From contig NZ_BAFW01000231.1 in assembly GCF_000308535.1 (NCBI RefSeq), forward strand, positions 1 through 36,946: 36,946 nucleotides of DNA, given 5' to 3'. The notes below the pieces were generated by a model. The model saw only the letters and a list, made by a program, of their open reading frames with translations. It was not told the origin of the DNA and ran no database searches. Positions 30,602-36,946 of the stretch are shown here, piece by piece (within the stretch, counting starts at the first letter, position 1; the number at the start of each line of letters is the position of its first letter). The position numbers were made by a program, and so were the translations under genes. This stretch comes from Nocardia cerradoensis NBRC 101014. GTDB taxonomy: Bacteria; Actinomycetota; Actinomycetes; Mycobacteriales; Mycobacteriaceae.

Positions 30602-31947
30602 CCGCGCCGCCGGTACCGGACGGTGCACGGCTGCTGCAACTGCACCACCATCTTGGAGTGGTCGTTGCGGTAGCTGTCGGAGGGCTGCGCCATCTCGAAT
30701 TCCCAGTCCCGCAACAGGATCGAGAAGATCGCCTTCAGCTGCATGAGGGCGAACGCCTGGCCGACGCAGCGATGCCGTCCGGCGCCGAACGGGATCCAGG
30801 TCCAGCGGTTCACCAGATCCGCCTGGTTGGGATCGACGTAGCGGCCCGGATCGAAGCGGTCGGGCTCGGGGAAGTCCTCCGCGATCCGGTTGGAGACCGC
30901 CGGCGTGGTCGCGACCAGATCGCCCGGTGCGATGCTGTGCCCGCACACCTCGAATTCGCCGCGCGCGACGCGCATCAGGATGATCAGCGGCGGATGCAGC
31001 CGCAGCGTCTCCTTCAACGTCGCCTCGAGCTGCGGAATCTGGCGCAGCGCATGGAAACTCACATCCTGGCCGTCGGCGTAGAGCTCGTCGAGTTCGCCGA
31101 CGACCCCGGCCAGCACCTCGGGATTGCGCAGCAGTTCGATGGTCGTCCAGGCCGCGGTGCCGGAGGTGGTGTGGTGACCGGCGAACATCATCGAGATGAA
31201 GATGCCGGTGATCTCGCTGGCGGAGAACCGCAACTCGCCCTGTTCGTCGCGGATCGAGACCAGCACGTCGAGCATGTCGCGATCCTCTTTGCCCTGCGGC
31301 GGATTCGCGATGCGGCCGTTCATGATCTCCTGGACCAGTTCGACCAGCTTCGCGCGCGCCTCGTCGCGGCGGCGGAAGCTCTCGATCGGCGCGTAGGGGT
31401 CGACGTAGCACAGCGCGTCGGTGCCGCGCTCGAGTTCGTGGTACAGGTGCGCGAACCGCTCGTCGAGTTCCTCGCGGAACTTCTTGCCGATCAGACAGGC
31501 CGAGGAGGTGTAGATGGTCAGCTCGGCGAAGAACTCGAGCAGGTCGATTTCGCCCTCGTCGCCCCAGCCTTCGAGGATGCGGTGCACCTCGTGCGCGATG
31601 GTTTCGGCGTGCCCGCGCATGAAGTCACCGCGCAGGGCCTGGTTGTGCAGCATTTCCTTGCGGCGCTCGGGGCTGGCGTCGAAGACCACGCCGTCACCGA
31701 AGATCGGCTTCATGAACGGGTAGGCGGCGCCCTGGTCGAGATCCTCGTCGGCCGCGCGGAAGAAGAATTCGTTCGCCTCGGCGCCCGAGAGCAGGATGAC
31801 GTCCTTGTCGGCCAGCCGGAATGAGCCCACATCGCCGCACTCGGCGCGCACCCGCCGCATCAGCGCGATCGGATCGGTGCGGAACTCTTCGAGGTGGCCG
31901 TGCTCGTGTTCGCCCCCGGAGACCTGCCGCGGCTTGACCAACGTCAT
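30598..31947 (-). CDS. cyp51: Cytochrome P450 CYP51 (sterol 14-alpha-demethylase type)
   Basis: A 449-residue soluble P450, clearly close to mycobacterial CYP51. The near-N-terminal GGEHEHGHLEEFRTDP, the long block FDASPERRKEMLHNQALRG (CYP51 substrate recognition site 1 region), FAELTIYTSSACLIGKKFR, the I-helix MMFAGHHTTSGTA with the CYP51-type His before Thr, the ExxR ETLRLHPP, and the haem loop FGAGRHRCVG are all present. CYP51 removes the 14-alpha-methyl group of sterols such as lanosterol; the true bacterial substrate is unclear. ATG at 31947 has an AAGGA SD seven bases upstream. The ferredoxin gene that follows cyp51 in mycobacteria is replaced here by an SDR. Confidence 0.96.
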   Translation of the reverse strand: MTLVKPRQVSGGEHEHGHLEEFRTDPIALMRRVRAECGDVGSFRLADKDVILLSGAEANEFFFRAADEDLDQGAAYPFMKPIFGDGVVFDASPERRKEMLHNQALRGDFMRGHAETIAHEVHRILEGWGDEGEIDLLEFFAELTIYTSSACLIGKKFREELDERFAHLYHELERGTDALCYVDPYAPIESFRRRDEARAKLVELVQEIMNGRIANPPQGKEDRDMLDVLVSIRDEQGELRFSASEITGIFISMMFAGHHTTSGTAAWTTIELLRNPEVLAGVVGELDELYADGQDVSFHALRQIPQLEATLKETLRLHPPLIILMRVARGEFEVCGHSIAPGDLVATTPAVSNRIAEDFPEPDRFDPGRYVDPNQADLVNRWTWIPFGAGRHRCVGQAFALMQLKAIFSILLRDWEFEMAQPSDSYRNDHSKMVVQLQQPCTVRYRRRG

Positions 31948-31984
31948 GAGAAATCCTTCCGCATTCCCGGATCCATCGGTGATG

Positions 31985-31994
31985 GACACGTGTC
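31985..31994. promoter_or_regulatory. Palindrome in the cyp51 upstream region, candidate operator
   Basis: GACACGTGTC is perfectly symmetric and lies 38 bases before the cyp51 start, close to the plausible -10 TACCGT with -35 TTGCCT on the minus strand. Binding by the neighbouring TetR regulator is possible, but its sequence differs from the TGTTGACATC sites. Confidence 0.35.
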
Positions 31995-32027
31995 TGGACG
32001 GTACTACGGAAGGGTGGGCGAGGCAAG

Positions 32028-32056
32028 GTCCGGCACTGTTTCGGGCAGTGTCGGAC
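32028..32056 (-). terminator. Interrupted inverted repeat after the TetR gene
   Basis: On the minus strand GTCCG-A-CACTG pairs with CAGTG-C-CGGAC around a 7-base loop, with a single mismatch inside. It starts 33 bases past the TetR stop. It fits a terminator stem without a T-run, or an operator ahead of cyp51. Confidence 0.45.
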
Positions 32057-32088
32057 GGGGTGTGCGGGAACGATGTCGGTGCTGGTAC

Positions 32089-32751
32089 TCAGCGCAGGAC
32101 CGGCGCCGAGCGCACGGTGCTGAGCTGCCGGATGATCGCGGCGGCGTGGTTGTCGAACCGCTCCCGGTCGATGGTGATGTCGCCGATCAGATACGGGCGG
32201 TAGCAGTAGGCGAGCGCGCCGAAGATGGCCATCGCGTTGAGCGTCGCGTCGGTCTCGTCGGGAGCCGGGGTGTCGGTGTCGTCGGCGGCGATCACCGACG
32301 CGATCGGCCCGGTGATCACGGCGACCAGTTCGCTGCCGCGCCGGGTCAGCGCCGGGGTGGCGATGGACTCGACGAACAGGATGCGCCCGCGCCGGGGGTC
32401 CTCGGTGAGGAAATCGGTGAACGCGCGCACCACGTGACCGAACAGCAGATCCCGGTCCTCGGGCGCGTCGGCCAGCGCGGCGAGCAGCCGATCCCGGCAC
32501 TGTTCGACGGTGTTCTCGAGGACGGTGGTCATCAAATCGTCGAGATTGGCGAAACTCTCGTAGAAATAACGTTCGGTGAGCCCCGCCTGTCGGCATACTC
32601 CGCGCATCGAGGTCTCGGCCGCGCCGGCTCCGGCCATGAGCTCGTAGCCGGCCTGCAGCAGCCGTTCGCGACGTGCGGCGATGCGATCGGCCGGTTCGCG
32701 CCCACGCCAGGGGCGGCTGCCCGTTTTCGGAGTGTGCGGCGAATCGGCCAT
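32089..32751 (-). CDS. TetR-family regulator
   Basis: A 220-residue regulator. The HTH domain (about 25-75) has MRGVCRQAGLTERYFYESFANLDDL. The C-terminal ligand domain is helical with acidic stretches (DDTDTPAPDETDA). ATG at 32751 fits the usual short charged start before RRERLLQAGYELMAGAG; the SD is weak. It diverges from the diiron-protein operon, and three copies of TGTTGACATC lie between the starts. It probably represses that operon and itself, and maybe cyp51 downstream on its own strand. Confidence 0.88.
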   Translation of the reverse strand: MADSPHTPKTGSRPWRGREPADRIAARRERLLQAGYELMAGAGAAETSMRGVCRQAGLTERYFYESFANLDDLMTTVLENTVEQCRDRLLAALADAPEDRDLLFGHVVRAFTDFLTEDPRRGRILFVESIATPALTRRGSELVAVITGPIASVIAADDTDTPAPDETDATLNAMAIFGALAYCYRPYLIGDITIDRERFDNHAAAIIRQLSTVRSAPVLR

Positions 32752-32788
32752 GGCGGTGATGCTACCGGGGGGCGGCGACGGGGCGTTT

Positions 32789-32828
32789 TGTTGACATCGA
32801 CCGCTGTTGACATCCAGTGATGTCAACA
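32789..32828. promoter_or_regulatory. Operator cluster with three TGTTGACATC half-sites
   Basis: TGTTGACATC occurs directly at 32789-32798 and 32805-32814, 16 bases apart, and inverted as GATGTCAACA at 32819-32828. The last two form a perfect palindrome with 10-bp arms and a CAGT centre. The half-site contains TTGACA, so the operator can overlap -35 boxes in either direction. It lies between the divergent TetR gene and PF10118 gene. Confidence 0.85.
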
Positions 32829-32871
32829 TTACGGTCGGAGCATCGCTTCGACCACCCCGCAAGGACGCGCC

Positions 32872-33747
32872 ATGAACACCTCGGTCTACGACGACCAAGC
32901 CCACGCGATCAGGGCCCGCGATGTGCGATTCGATTTCGACTCCGTCCCCATGCACTACATTCCGGGCGAGGTCATGGCGACCCACATCATCAACGTGATG
33001 CACCTCGTTCTCCCGGAGGGGGAACGCGCGATGGCCGCGGCACTGGCCGAGGCGCTGGCCTACATCGACGACGAGCGGCTGCGCGAAGAGGTTCAGGGCT
33101 TCATCGGCCAGGAGAATCAGCACGCCAGCTCGCACGCGCAGGCACGCCGCCATCTGGAGTCGCTCGGGCTCGACGTGGCCCCGATGGTGGAGACGGTGGC
33201 CTGGCTGGTCGATCGGATCCTCGGCGATCACGGCCTGACCGGCCGCGCCAAACACGAGTGGCTGTGTGAGCGCCTCGGCCTGTTCGCAGGGATGGAGCAC
33301 TACACCGCCGTCATCGGCGAATGGCTGCTCACCAACGACGTACTCGAGGCCAAGAACATGCATCCGGCGATGCTGGACCTGATCCGCTGGCACGGCGCGG
33401 AAGAGGTCGAACACCGCAGCGTGGTCTACGACGCGTATATGCACGTCGACGGCGGATATCTGCGCAAGGCCCGCACGGCCGTGCTGGCCAGCTCGTCGCT
33501 GCTGGTGCTGTTCGTGGTCGCCGGCGGCTATCTGTTCGCCAAGGATCCCGACCCGCGCAAGGGGCGGTTCTGGCCGTTGCAGTTCCTCAGCGCCTCCGCT
33601 CGCGGCGTGGTGCCGCGCATGTCGACCTTCCTGACCGAGATTCCGCGCTATCTGCGGCCCGGATTCCATCCCTCCCAGCTCGGCAGTATGGACAACGCGC
33701 TGCGGTATCTCGCGCAGTCGCCGGCGGCGCGCGAGGGCCGGCGATGA
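32872..33747 (+). CDS. PF10118 'metal-dependent hydrolase', probably a membrane-anchored diiron enzyme
   Basis: A 291-residue protein of the PF10118 family, usually annotated as a metal-dependent hydrolase without biochemical proof. The sequence shows the ligand set of a four-helix diiron carboxylate protein: E49/E51 in PEGERAM, E81 and H84 in ENQH, E142 in GMEHY, and E178 and H181 in the second ExxH (EVEH). A hydrophobic helix at about 205-225 (SSSLLVLFVVAGGYLF) may anchor it. ATG at 32872 lies 44 bases after the TetR operator. Its stop overlaps the start of an NAD(P)H-dependent [2Fe-2S] reductase (ATGA). That context suggests it is the oxygenase of a two-component system. Confidence 0.85.
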   Translation: MNTSVYDDQAHAIRARDVRFDFDSVPMHYIPGEVMATHIINVMHLVLPEGERAMAAALAEALAYIDDERLREEVQGFIGQENQHASSHAQARRHLESLGLDVAPMVETVAWLVDRILGDHGLTGRAKHEWLCERLGLFAGMEHYTAVIGEWLLTNDVLEAKNMHPAMLDLIRWHGAEEVEHRSVVYDAYMHVDGGYLRKARTAVLASSSLLVLFVVAGGYLFAKDPDPRKGRFWPLQFLSASARGVVPRMSTFLTEIPRYLRPGFHPSQLGSMDNALRYLAQSPAAREGRR

Positions 33748-34835
33748 CGGCGGTGGCGTACCCGGTCGCCGCCGACCGGCCGGAGTATCGGCCGTCGCTG
33801 CCGCTGCGGGCGGTCGGCGCGGTGTTCGACCTGTATCGCCGCGGCGTCACCACGGAACCGCCGATCGAGGTGCTGTCGCGGCCGAATCCGGTGCGGCGCA
33901 GTGGTTTCGAACGTGAGCTGATCGTCGCCCGGCGCGAGACGCAGGCGGGCGACGTGGTGGTGCTGACCCTGGTCGCGCCCTACGGCGGGCAGTTGCCGCG
34001 CTGGGTTCCGGGTGCGCACATCGACGTGTTCCTGCCCTCCGGGCGCCAGCGGCAGTATTCGCTCAACGGTGACCCGGCCGATCGCGGGAGCTATCGCATC
34101 GCCGTGCGCCATCTGCCCGAGGGCGGCGGTGGATCCGACGAGATCCATCGCGACGTGGCGGTGGGGGACCGGTTGCGCGTGCGCGGGCCGCGCAACGCCT
34201 TCGGGTATATCGACGCCCCGCACTACGTCTTCGTGGCCGGCGGTATCGGCATCACCCCCTTGCTGCCGATGGTGGCCGACGCCGAACGGCGCGGAATCGA
34301 TTGGCGGCTGGTCTATCTCGGCCGCAGCCGGGCGACGATGCCGTTCCTCGACGAACTGTCGGCTCACCGCGGCGGACTGCTCGAGGTCCGGCCCGACGAC
34401 GAATTCGGTCTCGCCGACCTCGATCTGATTCTGGCCGACGTCCCGCGCGGTACCGCGATCTACGTCTGCGGTCCGCCGCCGCTCATGGCGGCCGCGCTGA
34501 GTACCGACGCCGCCCACGAGCCGACCATTTCGGTACACACCGAACGGTTCTCGCCGCTGCCGGTGCAGCGGGGCCGCCCGTTCCGGATCCGGTTGCGGCG
34601 CAGCGGTCATACCGTGGACGTCGCCGCCGACGAGTCGGCCCTGGCGGCCATCGGCCGGGTCCTGCCCGACGTCGCCTATTCGTGCCGGCAGGGATTCTGC
34701 GGCACGTGCGCGGTGACCGTGCACGCCGGCGCCGTCGACCATCGCGATCGGCGACTGAGTCCCGCCGAACGCGAGACCACCATGCTCACCTGCGTTTCGC
34801 GTGCGGCGGGCGACACTCTCGAACTCGACCTGTGA
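33744..34835 (+). CDS. PDR/VanB-type ferredoxin-NAD(P)H oxidoreductase
   Basis: A 363-residue flavoprotein reductase with three modules. A flavin domain (about 50-150) has RQYSLNGDP and the cofactor loop. An NAD(P) domain (about 155-255) has FVAGGIGITPLLPM and YVCGPPPLM. A C-terminal plant-type [2Fe-2S] ferredoxin has C314, C319, C322 (CRQGFCGTC) and C350 (LTC). The flavin-NAD-ferredoxin order is that of phthalate dioxygenase reductase and VanB, which pass electrons to an oxygenase. An extra N-terminal 50 residues (AVFDLYRRG) resembles mycobacterial relatives. ATG at 33744 is coupled to the diiron-type gene, making that protein the natural electron acceptor. It could also serve the nearby CYP51. 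Confidence 0.9.
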   Translation: MTAVAYPVAADRPEYRPSLPLRAVGAVFDLYRRGVTTEPPIEVLSRPNPVRRSGFERELIVARRETQAGDVVVLTLVAPYGGQLPRWVPGAHIDVFLPSGRQRQYSLNGDPADRGSYRIAVRHLPEGGGGSDEIHRDVAVGDRLRVRGPRNAFGYIDAPHYVFVAGGIGITPLLPMVADAERRGIDWRLVYLGRSRATMPFLDELSAHRGGLLEVRPDDEFGLADLDLILADVPRGTAIYVCGPPPLMAAALSTDAAHEPTISVHTERFSPLPVQRGRPFRIRLRRSGHTVDVAADESALAAIGRVLPDVAYSCRQGFCGTCAVTVHAGAVDHRDRRLSPAERETTMLTCVSRAAGDTLELDL

Positions 34836-34888
34836 GCACGAGACCGGTTGTTTCGGGCAACGACGCCCGCACCGAAAGGAATTCGACG

Positions 34889-36406
34889 ATGGCAGTATCC
34901 GAGAGCGCGCCCGCCGAACACACGCCGATCGCGGTGATCGGCGCCGGAGTCGCCGGAATCGGCCTCGCGGTGTCGTTGCGCGCGGCCGGATTCGAGGACT
35001 TCCTGATTCTCGAACGCGCCGGCGATCTCGGTGGCACCTGGCAGGCCAACACCTATCCCGGTTGCGCCTGCGATGTGCCCTCGCATCTCTACTCCTATTC
35101 CTTCGCGCCGAATCCCGACTGGTCGCGCACCTACGGACGCCAGCCCGAAATCCTGGGTTATCTGCGCGATGTCGCCGAGCGCCACGATGTGGTGCGGCAT
35201 ATGCGTTTCGGCACCGATGTGGTGCGCGCGCAGTGGGACGAATCGCGGCGGCGGTGGCTCGTGCGCACCGACCGGGGCGTGCTCAGCGCGGATGTGCTGA
35301 TCTCGGCCGTGGGCCCGTTCAGCGAGGCGAAGATTCCGAATATGCCGGGGCGCGACACCTTCCGCGGCACCCAGTTCCACTCGTTGCACTGGAATCACGA
35401 GCACGATCTGACCGGCGAGCGCGTGGCCGTGATCGGCACCGGCGCCTCGGCGGTGCAGTTCATCCCCGAGATCGCGCCGAAGGTGCAGCGGCTCACGGTC
35501 TTCCAGCGTTCCGCCCCGTGGATCGTCTCCCGCCTGGATCGGTCCACCCTCGGGGTGGAGCGCGCACTGCTGCGCCGGGTGCCGCTGCTGGGCACGGCGC
35601 TGCGGGGCGCCTACTACGCGGGTATCGAGAGCTTCGGACTGGTCGGATTCGTCGACCGTCGCTTCCGCCATCCGTTCCAGGCGCTGTCGGGGATGCAACT
35701 GCGCCGCCAGGTCCGCGACCCCGCCCTGCGCCGGAAACTGACGCCGGACTACATGATCGGATGCAAACGCGCGATCTTCTCCGACGCGTACTATCCGGCC
35801 CTCACTCGCGACAACGTCGACGTGGTGACGGACTCCATCGCCGAGATCCGCCCCGGATCGATCGTCACCACCGACGGTGCGGAACATCCGGTCGACACCA
35901 TCGTCTGGGGCACCGGGTTCGGCGCGATCCCGAAACTCTACGACCGGATCGAAGGCGTCGGCGGACTGACCGTGGCCGACCACTACCGTCGCCGGCCCAG
36001 CAGTTATCTGGGCGCGGCGATCGCGGGCTTCCCCAATATGTTCCTGACCCTCGGCCCGTTCGGCGCCGCCGGGAACCAGTCCGCGATCTTCATGATCGAA
36101 TCGCAGATCGCCTACATCGTCGACGCGCTGAAAACCCTGCGCGACAACGATATCGACCGCGTCGAGGTTCGGGCCTCGGTGCAGGACCGGTTCCTCGACG
36201 AGATGCGCCGGCGCAGTCGCGATACCGTGTGGCTGGGCGGCGGCTGCGACAGCTACTACACCACCGACAAGGGCGAGAACGCCGGATTGTATCCGAACTG
36301 GAGTTTCGAATACCGCCGCCGCGTCGCGAGTTTCGACGCGGACTCCTACCTGCTGTCGCGCCACGTACCGGATCCGACCACCGCAGAGATGAGCAGTATC
36401 CGATGA
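34889..36406 (+). CDS. Flavin-containing monooxygenase (Baeyer-Villiger type)
   Basis: A 505-residue class B monooxygenase. FAD site VIGAGVAGIGLAVSLR (about 15-30), GDLGGTWQANTYPGCACDVPSHLYSYSF typical of BVMOs, the fingerprint FRGTQFHSLHWNH (FxGxxxHxxxW; the usual last Pro/Asp is Asn), and NADPH site VIGTGASAVQFIPEIA near 185. The length suits the family, which inserts oxygen next to a ketone or oxidises heteroatoms. ATG at 34889 has a GAAAGGA SD eight bases upstream. It follows the reductase by 53 bases and is coupled by ATGA to an SDR, a common pair in which the SDR makes the ketone. FMOs of this type do not need the upstream reductase. Confidence 0.9.
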   Translation: MAVSESAPAEHTPIAVIGAGVAGIGLAVSLRAAGFEDFLILERAGDLGGTWQANTYPGCACDVPSHLYSYSFAPNPDWSRTYGRQPEILGYLRDVAERHDVVRHMRFGTDVVRAQWDESRRRWLVRTDRGVLSADVLISAVGPFSEAKIPNMPGRDTFRGTQFHSLHWNHEHDLTGERVAVIGTGASAVQFIPEIAPKVQRLTVFQRSAPWIVSRLDRSTLGVERALLRRVPLLGTALRGAYYAGIESFGLVGFVDRRFRHPFQALSGMQLRRQVRDPALRRKLTPDYMIGCKRAIFSDAYYPALTRDNVDVVTDSIAEIRPGSIVTTDGAEHPVDTIVWGTGFGAIPKLYDRIEGVGGLTVADHYRRRPSSYLGAAIAGFPNMFLTLGPFGAAGNQSAIFMIESQIAYIVDALKTLRDNDIDRVEVRASVQDRFLDEMRRRSRDTVWLGGGCDSYYTTDKGENAGLYPNWSFEYRRRVASFDADSYLLSRHVPDPTTAEMSSIR

Positions 36407-36946
36407 TCACAGGACCGTTCGATATGGTGCGCACGCTGCTGGCCCCGGTGCTCGGCGGGGGTGAGCGGCTCGACGTGCGCGACAAGGTCGTGGTGATCAC
36501 CGGCGGCGCCGCCGGCATCGGCTACGAGCTGGCCCGGCTGCTCTACGACCGCGGCGCCTACGTCGCGCTGTTCGATATCGACGCCGAGGCCGTGCGCGCG
36601 AGCGCGGCCGCACTCGGCATCCGGGCGGTCGCGATCACCGTCGACGTGGCCGACCGGGAGGGCGTGCGGCTGGCCGTCGGCCAGGTCCGGGAGAACTTCG
36701 GGCGCATCGACGTGGTGGTGGCCAACGCCGGCGTGGTCCCGCGCCCGGCGACCGTGCGGCTGCTCGATCCCGAGGAATTCGACCGGGTGCTGGCGATCAA
36801 CCTCACCGGCGCCTTCAACACCGTCCAGCCCGCACTCGACGACGTCATCGCGGCGCACGGTCACGTCGTCGTGGTCTCCTCATGTGCCGCGTTCGCCCCC
36901 GGAATGGGCGGTTCACCGTACATGGTGAGCAAGGCCGGGGTGGAAC
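36403..36946 (+). CDS. Short-chain dehydrogenase, N-terminal part (cut by window edge)
   Basis: The visible 181 residues begin MITGPFDMVRTLLAPVLGGG, an amphipathic lead common in mycolata SDRs that lie near membranes. The cofactor site is TGGAAGIGYELARLLYDRGA, then LFDID, ANAGV near 108, the catalytic Ser in VVVSSCAAF and the YMVSK motif just before the edge. ATG overlaps the monooxygenase stop. It likely interconverts the alcohol and ketone handled by the monooxygenase. The C-terminus is outside the window. Confidence 0.9.
   Translation, partial: MITGPFDMVRTLLAPVLGGGERLDVRDKVVVITGGAAGIGYELARLLYDRGAYVALFDIDAEAVRASAAALGIRAVAITVDVADREGVRLAVGQVRENFGRIDVVVANAGVVPRPATVRLLDPEEFDRVLAINLTGAFNTVQPALDDVIAAHGHVVVVSSCAAFAPGMGGSPYMVSKAGVE

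Noticed and set aside
30602..31411. Extension of the SDR frame to 31411
   Set aside because: It is an alternative frame of cyp51. The SDR fold begins at the GTG at 30601, which is coupled to the cyp51 stop.
1..36946. Search by eye for CRISPR arrays, insertion sequences, phage genes, integrases and attachment sites
   Set aside because: No regularly spaced repeats, transposase or integrase genes, or long terminal repeats were seen. The window looks like ordinary chromosome.

Overview
The window is GC-rich, gene-dense DNA from a mycolic-acid actinomycete, most likely Nocardia or a close relative. The grounds are a complete-looking mce operon tail with its Mce-associated protein, a CYP51 very close to the mycobacterial enzyme, a ChoD-type GMC oxidoreductase, a DUF5313 protein, a UsfY-like protein, a SigB/SigF-type stress sigma factor, and pervasive ATGA/GTGA/TGATG translational coupling. 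No rRNA, tRNA, insertion sequence, prophage or CRISPR array was seen. The assignment rests on recognising protein families by eye; no database search was run.

Layout. (1) 2-7773: end of mceA, then mceB-mceF, a Mce-associated membrane protein and a regulator with two TetR DNA-binding domains. These are surface lipid-import components. (2) 7774-10957: an MpaB-type oxygenase behind a structured leader, an OhrR-type MarR regulator with its likely operator, a DUF5313 membrane protein and tiny ORFs. (3) 10958-15940: a large polytopic membrane protein of unknown role, a convergent leaderless AmiC/UrtA-type binding protein, and a P1B-type metal ATPase with an unusual CPD motif behind a CsoR/RicR-type copper operator. 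(4) 15958-20672: a serine hydrolase and a magnesium locus. In the locus, mgtC (minus strand) and an M-box riboswitch followed by an NRAMP-related transporter (plus strand) diverge from back-to-back promoters, and each leader carries short ORFs with strong ribosome binding sites. (5) 20785-29600: a stress and redox stretch with a UsfY-like protein, catalase, GH15 hydrolase, ChoD-like oxidoreductase, AraC regulator, DUF6328 protein, a CsbD-like protein behind a near-perfect SigB/SigF promoter, and the sigma factor itself. (6) 29768-36946: a sterol/lipid oxidation region. It holds cyp51 with a coupled SDR, a TetR regulator, and a divergent operon with a PF10118 ferritin-like protein, a ferredoxin-type reductase, a flavin-containing monooxygenase and a truncated SDR.

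The most interesting parts are the magnesium locus, where riboswitch class, transporter residues and divergent mgtC agree on Mg2+ and the short leader ORFs look undescribed, and the PF10118-reductase pair at 32872-34835. That protein carries the full ligand set of a diiron carboxylate enzyme and is translationally coupled to an NAD(P)H:[2Fe-2S] reductase, which fits a two-component oxygenase better than the usual 'metal-dependent hydrolase' label.
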